A DNA stretch of 39,606 bases, taken from assembly GCA_029056055.1 (NCBI GenBank), contig JAIDCC010000034.1, positions 1-39,606 on the forward strand. The letters are read 5' to 3'. The stretch is from Duncaniella sp. (lineage in GTDB: Bacteria > Bacteroidota > Bacteroidia > Bacteroidales > Muribaculaceae). The notes below the pieces were generated by a model that worked only from the letters and a program-made list of their open reading frames with translations, made no database searches and was not told where the DNA came from. This document shows, piece by piece, positions 1 through 8,654 of this stretch (within the stretch, counting starts at the first letter, position 1; every line of letters starts with the position of its first letter). The translations under genes were made by a program, and so were the position numbers.

Positions 1-110
1 TACCAGGCATAACAACCACCAGTCAACCTCCTTCAGGAATAACAGCTAACGAGTCAACTTCTGGCAGGAATAAAACCATCCGACAGTCAACCTTTTTCAG
101 GCAACGACAA
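1..110. repeat. Degenerate ~32-bp tandem repeat, cut by window edge
   Basis: GTCAAC occurs at 22-27, 53-58 and 86-91 (spacing 31 and 33 bp). Each is followed by a CTTC/TTTC-like stretch and CAGG(A/C)A. A partial unit with CCAGGCATAA lies at the left edge. The copies are too diverged for CRISPR repeats and no credible reading frame explains them. It may be a decayed tandem repeat extending out of the window. Confidence 0.45.
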
Positions 111-163
111 ATTGACATTTTGACAAGATGATAATGATTATGAGAAATGAGAAATGAGAAATT
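106..163 (-). repeat. Composite GTCAA/GAGAA intergenic element (copy A)
   Basis: A short tract of TTGACA-type units is followed by three TGAGAAA units. Read on the minus strand, this is the [TTCTCAT]n-[TTGTCAA]n left half of the composite element found throughout the window; the hairpin half is missing. It lies just upstream of the promoter of the first gene. Confidence 0.75.
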
Positions 164-185
164 GGTCGGGGGTGGGGAGGCAAAT

Positions 186-217
186 TTTGGATATAAGAAT
201 ATTTTTTTGTAATTTTG
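186..217 (+). promoter_or_regulatory. Bacteroidota-type promoter of the glycosidase cluster
   Basis: A -33 TTTG at 186-189 and a -7 TAATTTTG at 210-217 are separated by 20 bp, matching the Bacteroidota consensus (TTTG, 19-21 bp, TAnnTTTG). It lies about 100 bp before the first lipoprotein gene. No other convincing promoter was seen before 9801, so it may drive the whole cluster. Confidence 0.75.
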
Positions 218-318
218 CGGTTGAAACGATTTTGCGCGGTGTCGCGGCGTTTCATCAACCTTAGTCTTTGCCTTCGTCTGCGGGGGCATTCATACCAAAA
301 AACTCTCACGTCAAAACA

Positions 319-2451
319 ATGCTTACCTCGGGTAAATATCTACTGTTAGGTACGGGCGCTTTGTGGCTTCTTGGCGCCGCCACTTCATGCAAGACCACTT
401 CGGGCATTGACCGCGATGCACTCGTGGCCCGTAACAATCCCCACATTACGGCTATCGACACTATGGCTTCGCTCACTGTCGGCAACGGCGGCTTTGCCGT
501 GACGGTTGACGTGACGGGTCTGCAATCTTTCCCTGAATACTATACGAACGGTGTGCCTCTCGGCACCCAGAGCGAGTGGGGCTGGCATAAGTTTGCCAAT
601 CCCGAAAATCTGCGTTTCGCGGAGACTCTCAAGGAGATGGACTTCGGGCGCGGTCATAAGGAGCTTTATGCCGCTCAGTATAAAGAGCTGGGCCGTCAGC
701 AGGACGCGGCCAACTGGTTTCGCGAAAATCCTCATCGTCTGCACCTCGGTTGCATAGGTTTCGAGGGGCTTACGCCCGCGTCGGTGAGCGACATCGACCA
801 GACCCTCGACATGATGAACGGTCAGATTACCTCGGAGTTTACCCATGCCGGAGAGCGCGTGAAGGTGGAGACCGTGTGCGATCCCGAGCTCGACATGCTC
901 GCCGCCTCGATAACGTCGGCTTCGCGTCTGCCTGTGAGCATCCGTCTGCCTTACCCGACGGGCAAACATGCCGATGACGCCTGCAACTGGAGCGCCGACT
1001 CGCTCCACCTGACTGAAATCGTGGCCACTTCAGACAACTCGGCCCTGCTGCGCCACACGCTCGACTCGACCACCTATTATATAAATCTGACGTGGGAGGG
1101 TGCTTCGGCTCCCGTGATGGACGGACGCAACAAGGCGGTCATCACCCCGACGCAAGACACATGGAGCTTCACGGCAGAGTTTACGCCCGAACGTCCCGAG
1201 GGTCGCGACGGACTGTCGTTTGCAAAGTCGCAGAAAGACGCTTCGGCCTATTGGCAGAAATTCTGGCGCGAGGGTGGAGTGGTGGACTTCAGCGAGTGCA
1301 CCGACCCGCGAGCCGCCGAGCTTGAACGCCGCGTGGTGTTGTCGCAGTACCTCCTTGCCGCCCAGTGCGCGGGAGTGACCCCTCCGCAGGAGACCGGTCT
1401 CACCTACAACTCATGGTTTGGCAAATATCACATGGAAATGATATGGTGGCATCAGGCACAGTTTGCGCTCTACGGACACGGCGACCTGCTGGCCCGCACG
1501 CTGCCCTGGTATGACTCGGTCAAGACCGTGGCCCGCGACATAGCCGCCCGTCAGGGATTCAAAGGCCTGCGCTGGATGAAGATGACCGACCCGTCGGGCA
1601 CGGAAGCCCCCTCTAACGTGGGTTCGTATCTGATATGGCAGCAGCCCCACCTCATCTATCTGGCCGAACTGCTCTATCGCGAAGCTCCCGACGAGGCATC
1701 GAAGAAGAAAATCATCGACCAATATTACGACCTCGTGCAGGGCACTGCCGAATTCATGGCCGACTTCGCCGAGTATGACGGCCTGGGCAACCGCTACGTG
1801 CTCCGCGGCGCTATCCCCGCGCAGGAGACGCTGCGAGCCGCCGAGACTGTCAACCCGCCTTTCGAACTGAGCTACTGGCATTTCGGACTTGACACCGCGC
1901 AGAAATGGCGCGAGCGCAAGGGAGAAGGCCGCAATCTCAACTGGGACGAAATCATCGACAAACTCTCGCCCCTCGCCGCCGGCGAAGAGGGTCTCTACCT
2001 CGCAGCCGAGACTGCCACCGACACCTACAAGGATATCCGATTCACGTCAGACCACATGGCCGTGCTCGCCGCGCTGGGAGTGCTGCCCAAGTGCAACCTC
2101 GTGCGTGAGGACGTGATGGACAAGACCTTCGACTGGATTTACGACAACTGGAACTGGGGACGCACCTGGGGCTGGGACTATCCGACTACAGCCATGTGTG
2201 CCGTGCGCCTCGGTCAGCCCGAAAAAGCTATCGACGCGCTGCTCATGGACAAGCGCACCAACACCTATCTGCCCAACGGCCACAACTATCAGGACGGACG
2301 TCTGCGCTGCTATCTGCCCGGAAACGGCGGTCTGCTCACAGCTGTGGCGCTGATGACTGCCGGTTGGGACGGTTGCGAGGTGGAAAACCCCGGCTTCCCC
2401 AAGGACGGCACATGGAACGTGCGCTGGGAGGGGATTAAGCCGATGCCGTAA
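319..2451 (+). CDS. Six-hairpin (alpha/alpha)6 glycosidase-like lipoprotein
   Basis: A 710-residue secreted lipoprotein. The ATG at 319 is chosen because it gives a normal signal sequence with a lipobox Cys at about residue 24; an upstream in-frame start at 268 would place 17 odd residues before it. An N-terminal beta-rich half is followed from about residue 350 by a helical half. The helical half contains NSWFGKYHMEMIWWH and then an acidic stretch (TEAPSNVG), which resembles the layout of GH65/GH95-type (alpha/alpha)6 barrels, where a Glu in this area is the general acid. The exact family is not recognised. It is the first gene after a good promoter and lies beside DUF4450, GH106 and GH105 genes, so a role in trimming a pectic side chain outside or in the periplasm is inferred. 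A non-catalytic sugar-binding relative cannot be excluded. Confidence 0.8.
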   Translation: MLTSGKYLLLGTGALWLLGAATSCKTTSGIDRDALVARNNPHITAIDTMASLTVGNGGFAVTVDVTGLQSFPEYYTNGVPLGTQSEWGWHKFANPENLRFAETLKEMDFGRGHKELYAAQYKELGRQQDAANWFRENPHRLHLGCIGFEGLTPASVSDIDQTLDMMNGQITSEFTHAGERVKVETVCDPELDMLAASITSASRLPVSIRLPYPTGKHADDACNWSADSLHLTEIVATSDNSALLRHTLDSTTYYINLTWEGASAPVMDGRNKAVITPTQDTWSFTAEFTPERPEGRDGLSFAKSQKDASAYWQKFWREGGVVDFSECTDPRAAELERRVVLSQYLLAAQCAGVTPPQETGLTYNSWFGKYHMEMIWWHQAQFALYGHGDLLARTLPWYDSVKTVARDIAARQGFKGLRWMKMTDPSGTEAPSNVGSYLIWQQPHLIYLAELLYREAPDEASKKKIIDQYYDLVQGTAEFMADFAEYDGLGNRYVLRGAIPAQETLRAAETVNPPFELSYWHFGLDTAQKWRERKGEGRNLNWDEIIDKLSPLAAGEEGLYLAAETATDTYKDIRFTSDHMAVLAALGVLPKCNLVREDVMDKTFDWIYDNWNWGRTWGWDYPTTAMCAVRLGQPEKAIDALLMDKRTNTYLPNGHNYQDGRLRCYLPGNGGLLTAVALMTAGWDGCEVENPGFPKDGTWNVRWEGIKPMP

Positions 2452-2470
2452 CGCAGCCCCACGACGGAGC

Positions 2471-2570
2471 CTTCTCAGCAGGCGGTGGCTTTTGAGAAGT
2501 GAGAAGTGTCAAATTGACATTTTGACAAATTGACATTTTGACATTTTGATTGAGAAATGAGAAAATGAGA
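2471..2570 (-). repeat. Composite GTCAA/GAGAA element (copy B)
   Basis: Read on the minus strand, this has the complete element order: TTCTCAT-type units, TGTCAA units at period about 9, CTTCTCACTTCTCA, a C-rich loop and TGAGAAG. It fills the gap between the first two genes, and its end overlaps the first codons of the DUF4450 gene. Confidence 0.85.
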
Positions 2571-5500
2571 AAGATAATCCTCCGAAGAACAAGGTCTATC
2601 CTGTCGGCGCTCGCTGTGACGGCAGGGGGACTTCTCGGCTGCTCGTTCACGCCCTCGGCCAACTTCGGGGGGGCGGGGCAGACCCCTTCAGACACAACAA
2701 TGGCAATGCACTACACGCCCTCGGCCGACGCCATCTCGGTGGAACTCTCGGGGAAAGCGCGCAAATTCAACCGCGGTCTCTACGGCGCCCACACGGGATT
2801 TCGCGTCGACGCTTCAGACACTCCCGAATTCGGTATCTACCTGCCGCGAATGGGGGGCAACATGCGTTTCACCCTTCCGAAAGGGAAACTCCGCTCAACG
2901 TACACGCCCGGACGTATGGACTACGAGCAGGGAGGTGTCGAGGTGCAGGCTCAGGTGCTCCGCTCGTCAGACGCCGCTCTGTGGAGCCTCACCAACCGCA
3001 CGGACAGCGAGGTGAGCATACCCGTGCGCTTCGGAGGTGTGGCCGAGAAAAAGTTCTCGCGCGAGGGCGACCTCGGAGTCGACCCCGCCGACTGCTTCGA
3101 GCTTAAGGACGAATATTGCAAAGGCAACGTCTTCACTGTCAAGGGCGATGAGGTCACGGTGGAATACGGGCCGAAAGAACGCAAAGAGCTCCACCTTGTC
3201 ATCCCCGCCTCGGAATACAAGATTTCGAAGAAGCCTGTCTACGAAGGCTCAATCATCCTGCGCCCCGGCGAAACGAAATACGTGGCCCTCTTTCCGGCCG
3301 GAGTGACCCCCGCAAAGGCAGCCGAACTGCCCGCGCTCATGGACCGGGCCGAAGCTGAGAGAGAAGCCCTCGCCTCGACGGTGAAAATCTCCACCCCCGA
3401 GAGTCTGCTCAACCCGATAGGCGGAGCGTTGGCCATAGCCGCCGATGCCATCTGGAGCGGCGAGGCATGGCTGCACGGTTCGATAGGCTGGCGCACCCCC
3501 CACCTCGGTTGGCGCGGAGCCTACGCCGGCAATGCTGTAGGGCGTCACGACCGTTCGCTCACCCATCTGCTCAACTATGCCGACAATCAGATAACCGACA
3601 TTCCCGCCATCTATCCTCACCCGTGTCAGGACCCGAAAGCCAACCTTGCACGCGCCGAAAAGAAGTGGGCCACCCCGATGTATTCAAACGGCTACATCTG
3701 CCGCCGCCCGGGCCACAAGGACGAAATGTCGCACTACGACATGAACCTCGTCTATGCCGACGCGATGCTGCGCCATTTCCGCCACACAGGCGACACGGCA
3801 GCGATGCGCAAGCTCTGGCCCACACTTCAGAGACACCTCGCATGGGAGAAACTCAACTTCGACCCCGACGGCGACCACCTCTATGACGCCTACTGCTGCA
3901 TCTGGGCGAGCGATGCGCTCTACTATGACGGAGGGCAGGTGACCCACTCGTCGGCCTACAACAAATTTGCCAACCAACTGGCCGCGCAGGTGGCCGAAGC
4001 GATAGGCGAGGACGCAACCCCCTACCGCGCCGAAGCCGAAGCCATAGGCCGCGCCATCGACTCGGTGCTGTGGATGAGCGACGAAGGCCATTGGGCCGAA
4101 TTCAAGGACACCATGGGCAAGAAGCGTCTCCACCCCTCGGCAGCGCTCTGGACCATCTATCATGCCATCGACTCGGAAGTGGGCGACCCCTTCGACCGCT
4201 ATGCCGCGGCGGGTTACGTAGAGGCCGAAATCCCTCACATCCCCGTGGGACGATATAACGGCGAGAAGTATTATACCGTCTCGACAACCGACTGGAAACC
4301 ATATGCGTGGAGCATCAACAACGTGGCCATAGCCGAGGTGATGCACACGGCGCTCGCACTTTGGGAAGCGGGACGCAGCGACGAAGCCTATGCCCTGATG
4401 ATGGGGTGTGTCATCGACAATATGTATCAGGGAGCCTCGCCCCTCAACTTCGGACAGATTTCGCAATATGACGCTGCCCGCGGCGAATGCTACCGCGACT
4501 TCGCCGACCCGATAGGCGTGTGGGGGCGTGCGTTGACCGAAGGCTTGTTCGGCATACGCCCCGACCTGCTCGGACGCAAGACGGTAGAAGTGATGCCCGG
4601 CTATCCCGCCGACTGGAAGGAAGCCTCGATTTCGCTCCCCGACATCTCCTATCAGTTTGCCCGCAGCCTCGATGAGAATACCGAGACCTATACGATAGAA
4701 AACCGTTACCCGGGCGACACACCCGTAGAACTCGTGGTGAGAGCCAAGGGAAACCTCGAAGTGACCATCGACGGCCGCCCCGCCGAATGGGAGACTGAAA
4801 CAATGTCGTTTCTCGAGCCGCGCATCCGCATCAAGGTGCCTGCCGCAGCACGCTCGGAAGTGAAAGTGGTGCGCAAGGACCGCGGGCAGATGAACCGCCC
4901 GACCGGACGCGAGGAGCGCCGCGGCAAATACTGCAAATTCGTAGAGATGACCAACGGCGTGCAGACCTGGTGGAACGTCATCGAGTCGGCCCGTGAGAAT
5001 GAGAATGAGAAATTTCTCAAGCTTATGGCCTCCGTGAGAAATGAGAATGAGAAAAATCTCACCACAGGGGCTTCCGTGAGAAATGAGAATGAGAAAAGCG
5101 CGATAGCCAGCGACTTTGAGGAGATACCCTCGGAGATGGTGACCGTAGACATCGACGGCTCGTTTAACGCCCGCCTCAACGACCTCTTCCGCGAAGACTA
5201 CGTCTCGCCCGCACCCGCATCGACCACCCTGCGCATGCCGCGTCAGGGAATAGGGGAGTGGTGTCACCCGACAGACACCTTTGCCGTAGACAACAGCGGA
5301 CTCCGAGCCCTCGCCACGGCAGCCGGAGGCGAGTTTGTCACCCCGCTCGGCATCCCCCTGCGCATCCCAGCCGAAGGGCGCGACATCGTCTTCACCTCTC
5401 TGTGGGACAACTACCCCGACTCGGTCACCGTGCCCCTCTCAGGGTCAGGCACCAAACTCTATGCCGCCCTTGCCGGCTCGTGCAACCACATGCAACACAA

Positions 5501-5855
5501 GATGGAGGCGGGACGAATCACGGTGAGATACACCGACGGCACGTCGACCGTCTATCCGCTCGTCAGCCCCTTCACATGGGCACCGATAGAGCAAGACTTC
5601 TATACCGACGACTACGCCTACACCAACCACGGCATTCCCCAGCCCATGCGTCTGCACCTCAAGACAGGCCTCACCTCGCGCCGGCTCACCGACCACATCG
5701 AGGGCAGCGGAGTCTACGGACGTCAGATAGAAGGCGGGGCGGGCGTCATGGCCGAAATAGCCCTCGACCCGTCGAAACAGCTCTCTTCGCTCACACTCGA
5801 AACACTTTCAAACGACGTAATAATCGGCCTGATGGCCCTTACAATAGGAAAATGA
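2565..5855 (+). CDS. DUF4450-type lipoprotein with (alpha/alpha)6 region
   Basis: A 1096-residue secreted lipoprotein. The ATG at 2565 gives a signal sequence with lipobox LLGC (Cys26); a TTG at 2550 is a less likely start. The N-terminal part (about residues 45-260) carries FNRGLYGAHTGFRV and LPRMGGNMRF, which I associate with DUF4450 proteins of Bacteroidales polysaccharide loci. The middle (about 290-690) looks like a six-hairpin glycosidase domain (DPDGDHLYDAYCCIW, then SAYNKFANQLA). The C-terminal part is beta-rich. Residues 810-844 are odd: three N-E-N-E-K repeats encoded by the window's intergenic GAGAA element. Its stop overlaps the GH106 start (ATGA), so the two are probably co-translated. 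The enzymatic activity is unknown; a glycosidase or accessory role on rhamnogalacturonan is inferred from the GH106 and GH105 neighbours. Confidence 0.8.
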   Translation: MRKIILRRTRSILSALAVTAGGLLGCSFTPSANFGGAGQTPSDTTMAMHYTPSADAISVELSGKARKFNRGLYGAHTGFRVDASDTPEFGIYLPRMGGNMRFTLPKGKLRSTYTPGRMDYEQGGVEVQAQVLRSSDAALWSLTNRTDSEVSIPVRFGGVAEKKFSREGDLGVDPADCFELKDEYCKGNVFTVKGDEVTVEYGPKERKELHLVIPASEYKISKKPVYEGSIILRPGETKYVALFPAGVTPAKAAELPALMDRAEAEREALASTVKISTPESLLNPIGGALAIAADAIWSGEAWLHGSIGWRTPHLGWRGAYAGNAVGRHDRSLTHLLNYADNQITDIPAIYPHPCQDPKANLARAEKKWATPMYSNGYICRRPGHKDEMSHYDMNLVYADAMLRHFRHTGDTAAMRKLWPTLQRHLAWEKLNFDPDGDHLYDAYCCIWASDALYYDGGQVTHSSAYNKFANQLAAQVAEAIGEDATPYRAEAEAIGRAIDSVLWMSDEGHWAEFKDTMGKKRLHPSAALWTIYHAIDSEVGDPFDRYAAAGYVEAEIPHIPVGRYNGEKYYTVSTTDWKPYAWSINNVAIAEVMHTALALWEAGRSDEAYALMMGCVIDNMYQGASPLNFGQISQYDAARGECYRDFADPIGVWGRALTEGLFGIRPDLLGRKTVEVMPGYPADWKEASISLPDISYQFARSLDENTETYTIENRYPGDTPVELVVRAKGNLEVTIDGRPAEWETETMSFLEPRIRIKVPAAARSEVKVVRKDRGQMNRPTGREERRGKYCKFVEMTNGVQTWWNVIESARENENEKFLKLMASVRNENEKNLTTGASVRNENEKSAIASDFEEIPSEMVTVDIDGSFNARLNDLFREDYVSPAPASTTLRMPRQGIGEWCHPTDTFAVDNSGLRALATAAGGEFVTPLGIPLRIPAEGRDIVFTSLWDNYPDSVTVPLSGSGTKLYAALAGSCNHMQHKMEAGRITVRYTDGTSTVYPLVSPFTWAPIEQDFYTDDYAYTNHGIPQPMRLHLKTGLTSRRLTDHIEGSGVYGRQIEGGAGVMAEIALDPSKQLSSLTLETLSNDVIIGLMALTIGK
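4991..5097 (+). repeat. Intragenic in-frame copy of the GAGAA element (copy C)
   Basis: Three units of CCGTGAGAA(A)TGAGAATGAGAAA start at 4991, 5032 and 5074 (spacing 41 and 42 bp), inside the DUF4450 gene. Between them lie TTTCTCAAG and AATCTCACC, the opposite hairpin arm. The flanks GGCCTCCGTGAGAA and GGCTTCCGTGAGAA resemble the loop and arm of intergenic copy F. The insert has no stop and encodes R-E-N-E-N-E-K, then V-R-N-E-N-E-K twice. Confidence 0.85.
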
Positions 5856-8638
5856 AAATCTCACGTTATGCCATAGCGCTGTGTCTCGGTCTCGGAGGCG
5901 CGCTCCCCCTGACAGCGCAGCAACTCCCCACCGACTGGTATGAGGAGTCGACCCTCACGCGCCCCTTCGTGCGCTGGTGGTGGCTCGGTAGTGCCGTCGA
6001 CCCCGAAGGCCTCACGTTCAACCTCTCAGAAATGGCCGACAAAGGTCTCGGAGGCGTGGAAATCACCCCCATCTACGGAGTGAAAGGCAACGAAGCCAAC
6101 GACATCCCCTACCTCTCGGACAAATGGATGGACATGCTGGCCCACACCACCGCCGAAGCGCGTCGCCTCGGGCTGCAGGTGGATATGAACAACGGCACGG
6201 GCTGGCCATTCGGAGGTCCCGAAGTCACCACCGACGATGCCGCCAAAAAGTATATCGTAGAAAAATTCACCACCGGAGCCAAACGACGCGTCGAAGAGGC
6301 AATCCGTCCCGCCGACCCCCGTCAGCGCGGCGTGGCACGCCTGCAGCACCTGCTCGCAGTCAGCCCCGACGGCAAGCAACGCATCAACGTCACCGAACAC
6401 CTCAAAAACGACACCGTCCTGACGTGGCGCGCCCACAAGGGAGAGCCTTGGACGGTCTACGCACTGTTCTGCGGCCCTACGTTCCAGATGGTGAAACGAG
6501 CCGCCCCCGGCGGAGAAGGCTACGTGGTCAACCACTACGACTCGCTGGCCGTGAAACGCTATCTGGCCAAATTCGACCGCGCATTCGAAGGGCGCGAAAA
6601 CCTGACGCCCACCTCGTTCTTCAACGACTCATACGAAGTCTACGGCTCGTCGTGGACCGACAACTTCCTCGCCGAGTTTGAAGCCGACCACGGCTATCGC
6701 CTCGAATCGTTCCTGCCCGAATTCGTAGACGAGGAAAACCACACCGGCATCCGTCCGCGCATCATCCGCGACTACCGCACCACCCTGGCACGCCTCCTGC
6801 GCGACAACTTCACCGACGTGTGGACCCGCTGGGCACACTCGCACGGAGCCACCATCCGCAACCAGAGCCACGGCTCGCCCGCCAACATCCTCGACATCTA
6901 TGCCGCCGTCGACATCCCAGAATGCGAATCGTTCGGCAAGAGCGACTTCGACATCCCCGGACTCCACGCCACAGGCCCCTCGCGCCCCAGCGACGCCGAC
7001 CCCGCCGTGCTTAAATTCGCCTCGTCGGCCGCACACCTCGCAGGCCGCCCCCTCACCTCGGCCGAGACCCTGACGTGGCTCACCGAACACTTCCACACCT
7101 CGCTCGCACGCTGCAAACCCGAAATCGACCAGATGCTATGCTCGGGCGTCAACCACGTTTATTTCCACGGCGCACCCTACTCGCCCGCTCGCGAACCCTT
7201 CCCCGGCTGGCTCTTCTACGCCTCGATAAACGTGTCGCCCACCAACTCGTTCTGGCAGGACGCCCCCGGACTCTTCCGCTACATCTCGCGCACGCAGGCC
7301 GCACTATCGGCCGGCACACCCGACAACGATTTCCTCCTCTTCTTCCCCTTCGAAGACATCATCACGCGCCAGGGAGGAACGCCCTACCTGATGTTTGACA
7401 TCCACAAGATGGACCAGCGTATGCCCGACGTCAAGGCAGCCGTGGCCGAAGTGATGGGACAGGGCTTCGACGTAGACTATCTGAGCGACGCCCTCATCGA
7501 CATGCTCGCCATCGACCCCTCGGGACGACTGCTCTCGCGCGGCGGCAACAAGTATAACGCCATCATCGTGCCTCCGATGAAGGTGGTCAAGCCCGAGACA
7601 CTCGCCTCGCTGCTCCAGAAAGCACGCGCGGGCGCCACGGTGATTTTCGTGGGTGAGTTGCCCGGAGACGTGCCGGGTCTCTCCGACCTCGCCGCCCGTC
7701 AGGACGCACTCTCCGAAATCCTCAAGCTCATCCCTCAGGGCAACGGCATCCATGCCTACGGCAAAGGCCGCCTCATCATGGCTCCGACCATCACCGAAGC
7801 CCTCGCACAGACAGGAGTGAAGGGAGAACCCCTCCGTCGCGACGGACTCCACATGATACGTCGCACCAACGAAGCGGGAGGCCACAACTACTTCATCTCG
7901 CTGCTGCGCAACGCCCCGATTGACGGGTGGGTGAACCTCGCCGTCCCCTCAGCCTCGGCCATGCTTTTCGACCCCCTCACGGGCGAGTCGGGCAAGGCAC
8001 AGACACGCGCCGCAGCCGACGGCACCACCGACCTGCGCCTGCGTCTGCAACCCGGGCAGAGCATACTCGTCAAGACCTTCCCCACCGACGTCGAAGCCGC
8101 CGCCTGGACCTACTTCACCCCCGCGGGTGAGCCTGTGGCCATCGAGCGCGGCTGGAGCATCTCCTTCCCCCAGAGCGACCCCGAGATAGCCGAAACGTTT
8201 GCCACCGACACCCTGACGGCATGGACCTCGCTCCCCGACGAACGTGTCAAGGTGAACAGCGCGACAGGACGCTACACCGTCACGTTTGACTTCGACCCCG
8301 CCACCGCCGACGACTGGCTCCTCTCGCTGGGCGACGTCTGCGAAAGCGCCCGCGTCAACATCAACGGCACGGATGTCACCACCCTCTGGGCAGTGCCCTT
8401 CGAGACGAGTGTGGGACGCTTCTTGCGCAAGGGAAAGAACACCCTGACGATAGACGTCACCAACCTTCAGGCCAACCGCATAGCCGACTTCGAACGCCGC
8501 GGCGTGGAATGGCGACGCTTCAAGGACGCCAACGTGGCCACCGTCACCGGCGCGCGCACCTTCTCGTTTGCCGACTGGCCCACGGTGCCCTCCGGACTCA
8601 ACTCGCAAGTAACATTAACCCCAATCTCATACAAATAA
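5852..8638 (+). CDS. GH106 alpha-L-rhamnosidase
   Basis: A 928-residue secreted enzyme of glycoside hydrolase family 106, which removes terminal alpha-L-rhamnose, typically from rhamnogalacturonans. The start at 5852 overlaps the upstream stop in an ATGA and gives a signal peptide ending near TAQQ; the open frame continues far upstream, but that part is a shadow of the DUF4450 gene. The mature N-terminus has RPFVRWWWLG, then GLGGVEITPIYGVKGNE and LQVDMNNGTGWPFGGP, typical of the GH106 TIM-barrel entry. The length fits the family. The C-terminus (about residues 790-920) looks like a galactose-binding-type beta-sandwich (SARVNINGTDV, GKNTLTIDVTN). The GH105 gene follows after 16 bp, so the two are co-transcribed. 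The family call is firm; the exact substrate is inferred. Confidence 0.93.
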   Translation: MKISRYAIALCLGLGGALPLTAQQLPTDWYEESTLTRPFVRWWWLGSAVDPEGLTFNLSEMADKGLGGVEITPIYGVKGNEANDIPYLSDKWMDMLAHTTAEARRLGLQVDMNNGTGWPFGGPEVTTDDAAKKYIVEKFTTGAKRRVEEAIRPADPRQRGVARLQHLLAVSPDGKQRINVTEHLKNDTVLTWRAHKGEPWTVYALFCGPTFQMVKRAAPGGEGYVVNHYDSLAVKRYLAKFDRAFEGRENLTPTSFFNDSYEVYGSSWTDNFLAEFEADHGYRLESFLPEFVDEENHTGIRPRIIRDYRTTLARLLRDNFTDVWTRWAHSHGATIRNQSHGSPANILDIYAAVDIPECESFGKSDFDIPGLHATGPSRPSDADPAVLKFASSAAHLAGRPLTSAETLTWLTEHFHTSLARCKPEIDQMLCSGVNHVYFHGAPYSPAREPFPGWLFYASINVSPTNSFWQDAPGLFRYISRTQAALSAGTPDNDFLLFFPFEDIITRQGGTPYLMFDIHKMDQRMPDVKAAVAEVMGQGFDVDYLSDALIDMLAIDPSGRLLSRGGNKYNAIIVPPMKVVKPETLASLLQKARAGATVIFVGELPGDVPGLSDLAARQDALSEILKLIPQGNGIHAYGKGRLIMAPTITEALAQTGVKGEPLRRDGLHMIRRTNEAGGHNYFISLLRNAPIDGWVNLAVPSASAMLFDPLTGESGKAQTRAAADGTTDLRLRLQPGQSILVKTFPTDVEAAAWTYFTPAGEPVAIERGWSISFPQSDPEIAETFATDTLTAWTSLPDERVKVNSATGRYTVTFDFDPATADDWLLSLGDVCESARVNINGTDVTTLWAVPFETSVGRFLRKGKNTLTIDVTNLQANRIADFERRGVEWRRFKDANVATVTGARTFSFADWPTVPSGLNSQVTLTPISYK

Positions 8639-8654
8639 TCCTCAGTTCTCCACC

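Noticed and set aside
106-163. TTGACA units as sigma-70 type -35 boxes
   Set aside because: Bacteroidota use TTTG/TAnnTTTG promoters, no TATAAT partners lie at the right spacing, and true consensus promoters are found downstream of the tracts.
2550-2564. TTG at 2550 as start of the DUF4450 gene
   Set aside because: It lies within the repeat array and adds five residues before a normal lipoprotein signal; ATG at 2565 is the simpler start.
3684-5267. A 527-codon open frame on the minus strand inside the DUF4450 gene
   Set aside because: It is antisense to a well-supported lipoprotein gene, has no signal, domain or promoter, and high-GC coding sequence commonly leaves such open shadow frames.
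5258-5851. An extended N-terminus of about 198 residues for the GH106 protein
   Set aside because: The added residues are R/H/P-rich shadow sequence of the DUF4450 gene and would bury the clear signal peptide that starts at 5852.
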